DNA of 64,000 bases, taken from Megamerina dolium (Eukaryota > Arthropoda > Insecta > Diptera > Megamerinidae). Position 1 is the first letter of the stretch. Every line of letters begins with the position of its first letter. Where the stretch lies: NCBI GenBank assembly GCA_963854835.1, contig OY978526.1:41517140-41581139 (forward strand), given 5' to 3'. Both the position numbers and the translations under genes were made by a program. Of this stretch, positions 36,460-49,728 are shown piece by piece. The notes beneath the pieces are model-generated. The model was given only the letters and a program-made list of their open reading frames with translations. It was not told the origin of the DNA and searched no databases.

Positions 36460-38480
36460 CTTACTTACTTACTTATGGGCCATTAGCTCTGAAAATACAT
36501 TTTGGGCCGAATCTAGTATGCTTCGCCAGCCAACATCTTCCTTCGCTAACTGGCACTAGATACAACTTCCAAGCGCTCTCACGTTTTCCGGTACTTTTCT
36601 CTCGAAAACTCGAAGCATTCTCTAACATGAGGTGGAAATTGTCCAAGCCTCGGCGCCATAAGTAAAGCAGGTATAATGAGAGACTTGTACAATGTGGTTT
36701 TCGTTTCTTAAGAAAGGGCTCGATTTCTTAATTGCTTGCTTAGCCCTTAGCTTAGCACCCGTTAGCAAGAGTCATCCTTTGCAATATCATCAGGCTGATG
36801 TCATTACTGGTGTTAATTCTGTTTCCAAGGGAGACAAAGTCCTTGACTACATCCAAAGTGTAGTCATCAACAATGACGTGCTGTCCAAGATGCCGGGGCT
36901 CTTTGTTTGTTGACACTAATACCCATTCTTCGCGACTCTCTTTCCAACTCTAAGAATGTTGCACTGACTGCTCGCATGTTCGTGCAGATTATGCCAATAT
37001 CATCGTCACACGCCAATAGCATGACACTTTTGTTGAAGATAGTTGCATTATTTCGTATTATCGGCTCGTATTATCTTATCCATAATGAGATTGAAGAAAT
37101 CGCACGATAATGAATAACCTTGTCTAAAACCCCGTTCGGTATTAAACGACGAGGAGAGGTCCTTCCCAATTTTCACTGCACAACGGGAGTTATACAGTGT
37201 CATTCTGCAAAGGGGAATGAGCATAGCAGGAATACCGAACTCAGACATTGTTTTGTAGAGGTAATCCCTTACGGACTGTCGGAAGCGGCTTTATAATCAA
37301 CAAATAGATGGTGTGTGTCGATATGTTATTCTTGGGTTTTCTCTAGGATAGATTAGTGTGAAAATCTGGTCGATGGTGGATTTATCAGGTCTGAAGCCAC
37401 ACTGATAAGGTCCAATCAGGCTGTTATGTATAGGCTTCAATTTTTCACACAGTACGCTCAATAGAACCATGCATGTGATAATAAGAAGGCTTGCTCCACG
37501 GTAATTGGAGCAAATTGTGGGGTCTCCATTCTTATGCACGGGTCAAAGGACGCTGAGCGTCCAATCATCGGGCATGCTTTATTCCGACCATATTGTGCTT
37601 ATGAACTGGTGCATGCTGGTGAGCAGCTCATCGCCTCCGGTCTTAAACAAATCGGCAGGCAAGCCATTAGCATTTGCAGCTTTGTTTTTTTTTTCAGCAT
37701 AGAAATGGCATTTCTGACCTCGTCTTGGTGCGGTGGTAGAGCATTTACACCATCATCTGTGATTGGGGAGTTCGGCAGTCGTCATTGTTCCAAGGGTGGA
37801 AAATCGATCATATCGAAAAATGTTTCCTCCATGACCTTAGTACACTCTAGATATCTGTAATCAGATATCCATTTTTGTCCTAACAGGAAGGGGCTCAGGT
37901 GCCTTCTTTGCCCAGCCTGGCATTAAAGTCGCCAAGTACGCTTTTGATATCGTGGCGGGGGAAGCAGTCAGCACTCTTTGGTCGCATCGTTCTTCTCATC
38001 TGTCGGGACGTGGGCACATATTAGGCTGATGTTGAAAATATTTCCCTTAATGCCTATTCTCGCTAGACGTTCGTTCACCGATGTAAACTGTGAAACAAGA
38101 TGTCTAGTCTCCTACTAACAACAAATCCACATTCGAGTTTGTGCCTCTCAATATGACAACTGTGATAGATATTACAAGATGCTTTTTTATAACAACCCTG
38201 TCCCGCACATCGTATATCCTGAAGTGCAGTGATATCAGCCTTATATTTATCGAGGGCATTAAGCAGCTGGATAGAACCCTATAGACGGACGAGATATTCC
38301 ATGGTCCTTATTTAGTTTGCGGGGATCATCATCTTAAAAAGGGACAGTCCTTATCGGAGGCTTGTTCAGATTTTTCATTGGGAGAGGGTTTTTATGTAGT
38401 GGGTCCCAAACCCAATGCACAACCTTTAACCGAGAAGGTTTTCGTCACTCAAACTTACCCAAACTTATCCAGGGGACATT
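36460..38480 (-). pseudogene. LINE with endonuclease and reverse transcriptase remnants
   Basis: Minus strand, longest copy of the (TAAG)n-tailed family. From about 38060: ERLARIGIKGNIFNISLICAH (endonuclease), then 'CPRHDIKSVLGDFNARLGKEG' with frame breaks. The reverse transcriptase follows: GDPTICSNYRGASLL (near 37530), LIGPYQCGFRPDKSTIDQIF (37430-37370) and, in another frame, MSEFGIPAMLIPLCRMTLYN and ERGFRQGYSLSCDFFNLIMD (37248-37060). The tail at 36460 is ACTTACTTACTTACTTA. No intact YADD box seen. Clade is uncertain (RTE/CR1-like wording). Stops throughout, so inactive. Confidence 0.75.
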
Positions 38481-41400
38481 TCATATTATCGCTCATTATG
38501 ATTGAGAACTTCCCTTCTGCACAGTATATTAAATATATCGTCTATAACTAGAAAAAGCATACCTCTTTATGGTGTTCCTCTTGTACAAAATCCAGTGATT
38601 ATTGAAATACTCCTACATAAGCTAAATCGATTACTTAGAAACTTTAAAATGGGCGCTTATTAAAGAGCACTTGAATTTTCCGTCATAGTTTGGTATCTTT
38701 AAAACACATCAATATTTTTTATGAATCACAATGCGCAAGAAAAAAATAAATAAATACTCATTCAAGGCTATTACGTAAATTAATCTATTTTAGTCAACGC
38801 CAAGGGTGAATAACCTATTCGCAAACATTCTCAAACAAATCATAATAGCGTGTTTGATTATGTCATCGTAACATGGTAAAGAATCGATGGAAATCTCAAT
38901 CATTTGTTAGTGTTTTCAACTTGTTTACTTTGAAACAAGGTGACTAGGCATTAAAAGTTAACAGTTTGCATATTCGTGATTATTCGTACTTACATATGTA
39001 TATATGTACCTAGTTAAGATAAGTTGCGAAGAAACATGTAAAAGCAACGAGCATTAAAAATACTTTCATTCAGTCTTGAAAGGAGTGTTCAAATAAGTAA
39101 ATTCTATTTGTTATTGTTCTTTGCACATATTCTCAGTTTATTTCGTAAATTTTTTCTTTCCTACCTGTATGATGCCGTTTATGCAACATAATTTATCATA
39201 GTTGAGGAGTCCATTTGAAAGACGTCACATAAGAAGACATATGACATGCTTGCGTGTATGTTCACATATGCACGTTAATTATTGTTATTATTATTAATGA
39301 TGTACAGACAAAGCAAAATGATGGAAAGAAAAAAGAGAGTAACATATATACTACCTGACTGTGACATGACGATAATTATATTATGTCTATATACGTAGTA
39401 CTATATGAATTTAGAAAAGCATTGTTTTGAATATGTGAATTATTTCTTCTTTCAATTAACAGTAGACCGTGGGCGGGCAATGTTTTCGTGATATGCGTAT
39501 GTGATTTTATTTTTTGATTTCTTCCTGACAATTCTGTATTTCTGTATACGTATATACCACATATCCATGGATTCATTCCATTTGAGTATTATATGAGATG
39601 TGTAGGCATCATTATGGCAACATCATCATATTGACAGACGAATCATGATGACAGAGTTCCTTCAAATAGGATGGCTTTTAAAATTTACTTAAAATAGATG
39701 AAGTAATTGAAAGACAAAAAAGTTGTCTATTGTAAAATTGTTTTTAGATTCTATAAATAAACAGAAATCCCAATAATGCTCATTACTCTTATCCCAATAC
39801 TGGTGACTTGGATATTGCAATTACTGCCCATTTGCTTCGATTAATTAAAATGTCCGAACGGTTTAACCAGGAGCAGTAGAAGCATTCAGCAAGTGGTTAT
39901 TAGTAGTGGCATACCTAAACACTTATATTTACATACAACTTCCATATAAAAAGAGCTACATACAAGTACAATATGTACCTACAAATTGATACGGCTTTAC
40001 CATTATTCATTGGTATGGTCAATTGAATGAGTTCATTGTTCGCATGTATTTTGATTATCATTTTCCTAATATCCATACAATTAATCTACATTCTCTTTGC
40101 GATACAACTACTATTCATTGCAGTACTTATTAGTTAAGCTTCTATTCTTGCCATTGGATAGTAGTATTACATTGTTTCTTCGCAATGGAATATTGAACTT
40201 GACAAGCGAGTAATCTCAAATTGAATGTCAACTTTTCTAATTTGCTGTAAGAATAAATTAATTTGCTGATTAAAGTGATCATATAATCTTATACGTTGAA
40301 GACAGATATATGTATGTATTGTATATATCGACACACATCACATTGTTACTAGCTTAGGCTTTTGTCATATACCTACCAAGAGGGATCAACGGAAGTGTGT
40401 ATGTGTGTGTTGCTAAAGGACAAGAGAAAAGTGGCTGTTAAGCTACCATAAATTATACGCAACCGAATAGAAAATATATACAGATAGTTTATAAATCTTA
40501 CATAATAAGAAGTATACACACACACAAATACACCCTAAATAGTACTTACTGCTAATTGGACGCCTTTGCAATAACCATGATACGGTCAATGCAACTATAT
40601 ACTATTAAGTGTGTTGGTTACACAGTAGAATCAATTCACTGATATTTACGGATACACTTCTAAAGACATACAAAAACGTACACTCATATTTATACAACAT
40701 ATCATACATGCACGTATTAACATTGTTAGCCTAGAATGTACTTTATATAAAAAATACGACCACACAACTTCTATTGAGGCGTATATATGTATGTATGTAA
40801 ATTATATAAAACACATTATTACAATATCAACCATAGACTGAATATCTGAATATATAGTTGTAACAGAAGGTACCAGGTATTGTTAATAAAGGCCATCATG
40901 TCGCGTAAGTGATAAATGTTTAGTTTTGAGATTTATACTGCGATTGAAGAAAAGTTGTGTGTATGTGTCCGTTTGTGTGTGCGTGTGTGTGTATGCACGT
41001 GACAAATGGGTCAGAAAACTTATTTAAAGGGTAACTATGTAAGGGTCACCTTGTCTAGTGACCGATGTTCATAAATATGTAAAGTACATACTATACGCTA
41101 TGTGGGTTCTGCTTGGTTGCCTCGGACAATTTTTTCATATTAAATATACTTAGCACAAGTACATGTCATTTAAAGTGAAAACATTCTTATGCGATTCATA
41201 GATTGATACAGGTAGAGTGATTGTTTTATGAGGCAAAGGATTTTATATTGCACGAATATGAAAATAAATTGCGTGAGTCTCTTCTTTCGAAGAAGAAAAT
41301 AAAGAATCACAAACATTATTAACGACACAAAAGAGGCTAAAGGTGCAGTTACTCCGCCATGATTCTATCCCACAAAGTTTGAGATGATGGTGTACCGCAA

Positions 41401-42991
41401 GTGTTTGTTGATGTACATAGTTCAGTGAGTATTCAGTGATATGCAGTGAGATGTTAGCAAAACCAGCATTGCTTATATCTTAAATTATTGCTCGAAAGGT
41501 ATTGTTGCAGCGATGTTAATTTTGACCTAATGAATAAGCAATCGTTAACAAATTTTCTCGATAAACCCTTTTGTTTGTAATTTAATTTACATGCGCCGTC
41601 TTCAAATTTTTAGAGATACACATCTAGTGGAATATACATAATATGCTTGCTGGTACTAATAGGAACAATAGCAAAATTCTACAATCACCGATAATCATAT
41701 TCATGCGTTCTAATTAACTAATTTTCACTTTCACTACAATGAATTAATAGACTACCAGCAGCAACACTCTTATATACACATAGAAAATATGCAGAAAAAA
41801 AATTATAAATAGCAACAACAATGATACCACGATAATCACCATTAATAACATCATCATGAATATGGTTCTCCGGTATACCTTTCAACAACTTCCACTTTAA
41901 GCTTTAAGTGCTTTTTTACAAAACATACACATATACACACACGCCTACTGGAACGTGATGGGCATTCATCGCATTAATTATGTTATCGGAATCTTCTTTA
42001 TATCTTCAATATATCTTGCTAGTTTACTAATCGAGTTTTTTTTTCGTACGACACGATTTTTTGCTAATAAAGCGTAAATATGCTCTTGAGTATTTCTATC
42101 GTATGATGTGTACTCGTATATAGTAGACCCAGAAAAAATATGCAGCATTAAAGCAAAGAATAGCTTGCGATGATTAATGATTTGTGTACAAATAAATATC
42201 CAACAACAAAAAGAGTAAACATGAAGAAACTGGTTAATAAGTAACGCCGCGGGAAATGTTAACGCAGCATAATTTTAGGCGATAAGCTAATATATATATA
42301 ATGTAAGTGATTGAGCATATGGGTGCGTATATTGATTAAGTGATTTATGTTTAGTAGTTTTCTTGTGAACAAAGCATTGAGCTACTTTTTAAATCATTAC
42401 GCTCTCTCAAGGCAGTGATTATTTTCTATTCGTCAAACAGTGTTGTACAGTCATAAATAAATTGAATATTCCAAAATATGTATGTACTCGTATAATGCTG
42501 CTGAAATATCTTCAAAATGCACTCTTCTACTCATAGCGATTATGGAGTGAATATTAGCATAGAGTTGATGCATTATACAAACATATTCTTGTGAGAGCGT
42601 GTGCAAAGATATGCATGCAAACATATATACAGATACATGTATGTTTGGGGATATGTAAATTTATGATGGATTCTGAAATGTGTCAACTTTATGATTTGTA
42701 ATAATTTTTATATTCTCATCTATGAATAAATAAAAATGTTTATTACATTCTATGTAGTAAAATTCGTCTTAGTATCATTCCATGAATGCTGATAAGTTGT
42801 GCATACATTGTGAAGAGTATATTTGTTGTTTGTTTATTTGTGCAAGCTAGTGATACTATTAATCAAGTACTTTTAAGGGTAAGTGTGTGTTTTTTGTTTA
42901 TTATTTATTCATTAGAACAATTGATATTGCTTATAATGTTGAAATTCATCCAACGACCAACGTATGCAATCAAAATGACATTTCAGCTATT
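38481..42991. other. Intronic, no gene seen
   Basis: AT-rich with GTGTGTGT text near 40965-40992 and TATGTATG-type text. No coding exon or bounded element recognised. Several short frames are AT-driven. Confidence 0.45.
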
Positions 42992-42992
42992 A

Positions 42993-43424
42993 CAAGGTGA
43001 CTTTTTAGCAACTTTCTTTTTGGTAACACTGTTTTTGGCAGCTCAGCTGTTTTCGTGTAACATGTTACTGTCAAACATGTTCAGTTTGGTCTACAATTTA
43101 ACCATGATTCGACTTACAAACGAACAACGCTTGCAGATTATTGAATTTTATTATCAAAATTCATGCTCGGTTCATTCATTCATTCATTTTATGGTCAGTT
43201 TGGACGACTTTCAGAGGAGGCTATTCGGAATCTTGTGACTAAATTTCGCACACAAATTTACATTACAAATGAGGCGCAGCCGTGGTTAACATTTACATGA
43301 AATCACTTTTAAACATTGAATTATATAGATCGTTCTATCGAATCAAACAAAGATTTCATACATTTCTCTAAATGTTATATGTCCTTTTTAAATCAAATCC
43401 GAAGGCTCTTAAAAAATCACCCTG
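42993..43424 (+). mobile_element. Internally deleted mariner with terminal inverted repeats
   Basis: Bounded by CAAGGTGACTTTTTAGCA (42993) and, inverted, CAGGGTGATTTTTTAAGAGC ending at 43424, with TA just outside each end (42991-42992 and 43425-43426), the target duplication of the Tc1/mariner superfamily. Inside is the transposase start LTNEQRLQIIEFYYQNSCSVHS (from about 43110), then a frameshift giving FGRLSEEAIRNLVTKFRTQIYI before it stops. The catalytic domain is deleted. Same family as 23860-24500. Confidence 0.8.
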
Positions 43425-43429
43425 TATAA

Positions 43430-44598
43430 TTAAAATTACCACTTCTAAATAACCTAAATAAATAAAAAAAAAACCTTTTTAAAACTTCAACACTGCACCA
43501 CTCTCTAGCAAATTTATTTGCCATTCATTTTTCCTGTTAAAAAAATATGAAATTATATTGATATTGAAGATGACAAAGAAAATTGTTTAATAAGAAGTTA
43601 GTTTAGTGAAATTTAGACCAATCTCTGAATGCCTATCATGCACCCATGTTGTAACTAATATCAATTTACGAAAGTTTATGAGGACACCATTTAAAGAATT
43701 TTTAGAGTTTAAGTTATGTGACCATATCGAGTGCCAACCACCATATATAAAGGGTCTCAAGGGTCCCATGTGCATAGAATTATATAACTAGTAAGTAATT
43801 TCTGTTTGTATTATTCACAGCTTGTAGTTGTTTTATGTACCACCACTGTATTATACAGCATCTAACTTTCTCCTTATGAGACCAAGAATAATAAATTGAG
43901 ACAAAAAAAAAACGCATTGCAATATAATTATAATTCCAACATGTAATTTCAATTGTTTGAGATATATGATGAAGTGCTTAATTGAAATTTATAAAATGAT
44001 GCATAGAGTAAAAATATCAAGGTGAATTATTATTTGATAATGCAACGTGAATATTCATAAAATACTGAATTGATTTCGCTTACTTTGCATAACAACGATG
44101 GTAGAATAATTAAATTTCATTGATGTTGGTAAGAAAAATATGTTTTTATACCCTGTGTATTATTACACGAGTAAATTCATATTGTTCAAATGTGTAAATT
44201 GGTTGGCATAGGTCGACAGTAGCGCTATATTTTGCATTACTTGCGATCTGTCGACTGTATTTAAGATATCAAATTATCTTACGAATTCAACTAGAAATGT
44301 ATGTATATAGGCACGTAACTTTTTTATTAAATAACTTTTAAGATCATCATCATCATAGTTATAGAATCAATTTACTTAATTTATGCAGTTAATTTAAAAA
44401 AGTTCTTTTTTTTTTAATTACGCTGTGAGTGTGGACTAACCATTTCCATTCAATTTATTACCTACTGTGTTGTCTTTTATTTAAAATGTTTTACAAATTT
44501 CCTTCAAAGTATTACAAAAGTGATAACAACAACCGAGCAAAATAAAAATAAGTAAAAAGATAACACTTAAATGGAATAAGAGTAAAAAAAACACAATC
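43430..44598. other. Intronic, possible promoter of the nested candidate gene
   Basis: AT-rich, no exon recognised. The last 100 bases before 44599 are A-rich, as fly 5' UTRs often are. Confidence 0.3.
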
Positions 44599-44713
44599 AT
44601 GGAGCCAACACAACAAATCATTATTGTTTTATTTTACATTCGCTTCATGTACTTCTTCTTTCTTTGTTATGGAATTAATTGCGCTTTTTGCATTCATTTT
44701 GCCATGCAGTTCG
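44599..44713 (+). CDS. Candidate first exon of a nested gene, membrane/secreted leader
   Basis: ATG in good context (CAATC-ATG-G) opens MEPTQQIIIVLFYIRF and a strongly hydrophobic run (FMYFFFLCYGINCAFCI), then an excellent donor G|GTAAGTATTG at 44714, leaving phase 1. The hydrophobic run could be a signal peptide or a membrane segment. The exon at 51116-51192 has a compatible phase and reads protein-like. No family recognised. Its partner gene and 5' end are unknown. A chance AT-rich frame cannot be excluded, since hydrophobic codons are common in T-rich DNA. Confidence 0.35.
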
Positions 44714-45189
44714 GTAAGTATTGTATGTACTTAATTTATATGTACGAGCAACAATAGCAAGCAATAAGAGAAATAACTACAAGAAATATAGTACCTTATA
44801 ATATTGTAAAATACCCCAGCGAGTGGGTGACGACGAGAGAATGTGCAAACAAATATTTTATTCAAGGAAGCACATTAATGCTAAGATGTCAAGTTTTTTG
44901 ATGAGTTGAGCAACGTAAACGAATGACTATGTACCGTTTAGGGTTAAATAATAACAATCAATGGAATGGAACACAGACTGATCACAAACAAAATTTACTT
45001 TATATTATAAGATGTTGGTTTTCAAAGTCGTAATGCATTTGAATGAATAATTATCTTGTTTTCTAAAGATGCTATTGTTACAAAAAACAAGACATGTGAA
45101 CCAAAAGATTTTCCATTAAATGTGACAAATCCTTAAATCTAAAGATTTTATATGTTGATGAAAATTTAATAATGTCTAGCAGTTTTCAT

Positions 45190-45910
45190 TGGGCAGATCA
45201 AATTGGGCCATTCTTTTCAAGAGAAAAGAAGGCGGGACGAAAGAATTTTCAGACATAATTCGTTGGGTATTTGCACCTTAAACTTGATCTACACATTTCA
45301 CATGGATTATAAAATTCAGGCGGAGGTTTGGTTGAGTTTTCGCAAGGTAACGTGTGTGTCTACCTCAACCTGGCGGAACTAGAGCAAAGCTTGTGGAATA
45401 CATTACAAGTCAACTAACTTGCTAGTCTTGTTGTGAGTTATAGCGCACATACTTCGGCAAGGGACCACCTTTCAGTAACCTCCGGGCAGCGTCATATTGA
45501 CATGCGCTGGCATTCTTCCTCGGTTTAAGCAAAACTCAATCAACGCCGTAGATATGGATAACCCCGCAAACAAATTAAGGAACACGATTTACGTATATAT
45601 ATCTGAAATGTCCGTACCCTCTACAGACAAGGCGCATTTTTCTAGCTGAACTTCCTGTGACATTTACTATATAATTGCCAGGTAGAAGTGATTTGTGGCT
45701 AGCACAAGAGAGGCAGCTGTCTCCAACTTCACACCTAAGACCGACTGGTTGGCTACAAACCATATCAAGGAAACATTCTTTAACTAATCTAAACTAGTCT
45801 AATCTGCAGCAGGGTAGATCCGACGGTATGAATATTCAGCCTCCATGAGAAGGCCTCCGGTAACAGCGTAAGGCTGACTGACTTCAGCGCTATACGGAGT
45901 GACTAATCGT
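45190..45910. other. Less AT-rich island of unknown origin
   Basis: Base composition rises relative to the surrounding intron. A minus-strand frame (45763-45575) reads LRCEVGDSCLSCASHKSLLP and 'GNYIVNVTGSSARKMRLVC'. It looks like a decayed transposon, but no family was identified and no ends were found. Confidence 0.3.
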
Positions 45911-48617
45911 ACTACAATATATTCTAGCATATTTATATACATGATTGTTCCCCTATCAGTAACCTAAAATAAAAATTGATCATGTTGAATGTAAAATCTA
46001 GCCGTCGTGTCAACATCGACTCGGATCGATTCACTACATGCTAATCCCCAATTTCAAAACATATGCACACTGAATTTCACTTAGATAATTTTGCATTAAT
46101 CATCAACAATTATAATAATGATACGATTTAGATATTTTAAACTCTTTTCTTTGGCTCTCATTCTTATAATCAAAGCACTCTAAGGGATTTGGTTCCAAAA
46201 TTTTGCAGTACTTTGCCAGATATAATAATAATTATACTTTAGTTTCTTTAATTATCGATGCACGGCCGAGCGACTGAAAATATTTTGCAAGATTGGTCAA
46301 CCTGAAACAATAATCAAAATGACCGCAATGGTATTTTGCTTATAATGTTCCATGATATTGGCACATATATATACGTTGTATGACTAGAAAATTCTTTAAT
46401 CAACTGAATAGTATCCGTACATCCGTAGTACATTATACCAAGTCATCTATAATTCTCCTTGAATTTAATAATGTCTTGCTTGTAATAAATCGTACTTGTC
46501 TAAAACCACAACTATGAACATATCAGCGTGACTAATTAAAGATCACAAATCCAACCACACACATAATAATTCTAAAGTCATCACTCTATCCAGATATGGT
46601 GGTAGTAAATATGTATGTATGTGTTTGCGAGTATTAATTGAATAATGTTACGAAGGCTTATCTACTACCTAGTGTATATCCGATCCCTCCTTCGGCAAAT
46701 CAGACCACATAAAACTATTTCAGTAAGATTTTGTAGTCAAGATTCTTTAAGTGCCATTTGTTGAGCACATAAATTTATATGATATAAGAAAGGATATAAA
46801 TTAAATGAATCAATGTGTGTGTGTGTGTGCATATGTTCGCCTAAAAGTGAAAATTATAAAAGTGATTTATAAGGGCATAGATAAGGACAAGTGGATACAA
46901 TGAGTATAGAAAAAATAGCACAAGAATGTATCCTATAACAAACATATGTGTATATTCACATAAAGAAATATTGCTACTGCATAAGGCTGTAATATCTATA
47001 GAGAAATTTTTCAATAGATGATAAAATAGCCAAAATATTCATCATTATAAATGCGTACTTATGATGTGATTTTATTTTACCATATTACCTGAATATTTAC
47101 TTCTGAACGATGTTGGAGTTATATGAAAAGAAATCTTTCCAAAAGTTGTTATAATTTTGAAAGTTCAAGGACACGTTTCGATAAATCATAATACATACAC
47201 ACACACACCTATGCAAATTCTCATTATGTGTATTTCATGTGCGACTGTGTATTATACTGACTATGCACAGGGGGTTTTAAGAAAATTGCCATTAAAACTA
47301 TAAATTACGAATACAAAAGGGCCATACATATTGTATACGAATTGTACACTCGCAACGTACTCATAAAAAGAGCAATGAATGCATTGCTGCCATAGCAGCA
47401 ACAATTAATGGCATTCGAAGTATTCAAACAAATGTTTCAAATCGATTGTTATGTCTGAATATCAAAATATTTGCATATGAGTTTATACACAAAGCAAAGC
47501 ACAACAACAACAAATATGAAGAACAATAGAGAAACAAATATCCAGAAATATCCTTTTCAATATAACAAAATATTTTATTTGTAAGTCTATCTGTTTGTAA
47601 ACATTTGAAAATCCATCCACACATCTATGGTACCTAAAAAAAGGCAAAATAAAAAGCAATAAAAAGAATCCCACAAAAACAAACAATGCTTATAATTTTA
47701 TTCGCCTTGGTGATGAGAGGCGATAGTGAGACGTGGTGGTAAACAGTTTTTACAAACTATAATATCGGATCTATTATATGTAGGAAAATGTACAACGCAC
47801 ATATGTAGTGTATGTATAGACGAATTACACAAAAGGGCACACATACATATACGAGTACACTACGTGCCATATATTTAAGCATGTTTGGTAATAGTAAAAA
47901 CGCAAAAATAAATCCATTAAAATGATGAAATATGACAACGTTAGTTCGGAGATATTTACACAGAATATCAGAGAGCGAGAGAGATGGTACGAGAGAACGA
48001 GAGATTCACAAAATGGCATGATGTAACAGTTTATTGTCGTTGTTATTGTTAATGACAACACATATGCTTAGGGGAATAACGATATGGTTTGGATTAGGTG
48101 GGTTTTTTTCTTTCGCCGACGACATTTTCGATAACAAAATGAAAGCATTTAGGTAGTATTTAATGTATGTTTCATAATCTTTCTATAAAAAAGTATCCAA
48201 AGCTAAAGGAATAAATATTGTAAATAGCTAAATATACGGATCTGCAACTTTGACAGAGCAAAAAAAAAAAAAAAAAACAAAAGCCAGACACATTAGCTCC
48301 ACAACCATATCAGAATTGAACAAACAGGACGAAACACTTTTCAAATCAAAATATTGTACTTTCATTGCAAGCCAAAATTTTAAAGAATATCATTTCCAAT
48401 CCAACCAATCCCAACAATGAAATAGTTCTCCTCCTATAACTACATACATATTCTTACGTATGTACATCTACATATGCGAATATACGACTATTTATATGTA
48501 CTTGCATGCTCGCTGTTGATAATTTACGAGTAACAAAGAGCGTTTGCTTTTGTTGTTGGTTTTTATGATTATTTTTCATTGCTAAATACATATGACTACA
48601 TATATGTATGTATATAT
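45911..48617. other. Intronic, no gene seen
   Basis: AT-rich with a short (GT) run at 46815-46829 and a 17-base A run near 48261. Nothing coding recognised. Confidence 0.45.
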
Positions 48618-49728
48618 ATTAAGGTGGGCTAATGAAGAGACTCCCGATTTAGAGCGCATACTCTTTCAGCTATAACTAATCTATCGGTTCTATATGGAAT
48701 ATGGCTGCTAAATAAATTTAGAGGTAAAATTAATGCAAGTCAGTTATATATTTCATCGCTCCAGGTATTGGTAAAGATGTTTGGAGAAAATGTGTAGATG
48801 GAAAAATTAGTGGGGTGCAGTTTGACATTTTGCTGCTCTAGAAGTGGTTCCCGCTCAATTATGGAGATATTTGTCGGTTTTCAGATGTTTTTAGGACATT
48901 TTGTATGGAGCTCCCTTTAAACAGTGAGATAGGTTCTACGTAATTTTAAAGAAAATATTCGGAAGGTAAAATTAATGGGAGTCACTCATACATTTCTCTA
49001 CTCCAGAGGCAATTTCTGGACAGCTGTTGTCTGTTGAGGTGTGGAAATAAGCGATAAATACATAGCATGAGTATGTATGGGGATAGGTATACATTCCTGA
49101 AGTTGTTTATTGATTCTCACAACTCCTGAAAATCGAAAAGTTACGCAGGAACCGCATTTTGAGTCATGAAATGACTGATCCTCATACATTTACCCTTCTC
49201 AACATTTACTCTAAACATACTTAACCCCTATCTTTATCCCTTAAGGGGACTCCCACACAAAATGACCGAGAAAACATCTGAAAATCAAATAATAATTGCA
49301 TAACTGAACAGGATCCGCATCTAAAGCAGTAAAATTATTGTTTAACGCCCACTAATATCTCATTCTCAACATTTTCTCCAAACATATATACCCTCTATAT
49401 CCGCCCCTTAAGGGAACTCTCATAAAAATAACCGCAATAACACCTGAAACAAGAATCGTCCCTACAGCAGTGAAATGTATGACCAATCGCCATTCATTTT
49501 TCCTCCGCAACAACTCATCTAAAATTACCCCATATTTGTACTTCTTATGGGGCTTCCCTACAAAATTAATCTTTTATTTTTTTTTGTAGTGGTTGTTAAA
49601 ATTCAAGATGAGACAGATCCAAATTAGGAATTTCGTTATGGTTCCTTGGAACGAAATGCTTCAATTGATCCAAATTTTATGTTTTTCGCTGAGCCAAGAA
49701 GCCTTTTAAAAATTAGATCCACCTTAAT
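48618..49728. mobile_element. TTAA-flanked element with terminal inverted repeats
   Basis: ATTAAGGTGG (48618-48627) and its exact inverse CCACCTTAAT (49719-49728) bound 1.1 kb. TTAA lies at both outer edges (48619 and 49724), as in piggyBac-type targets, and the match extends as GGTGG-CTAA versus GGTGGATCTAA. Inside, diverged internal repeats of about 150 bases (CCTTAAGGGGACTC / CCCCTTAAGGGAACTC) recur near 49240 and 49405. No transposase. The TIR is short, so the class is uncertain. Confidence 0.6.

Noticed and set aside
36381..37860. Plus-strand open frames
   Set aside because: Antisense to the LINE remnant, whose minus-strand frames carry recognisable reverse transcriptase motifs.
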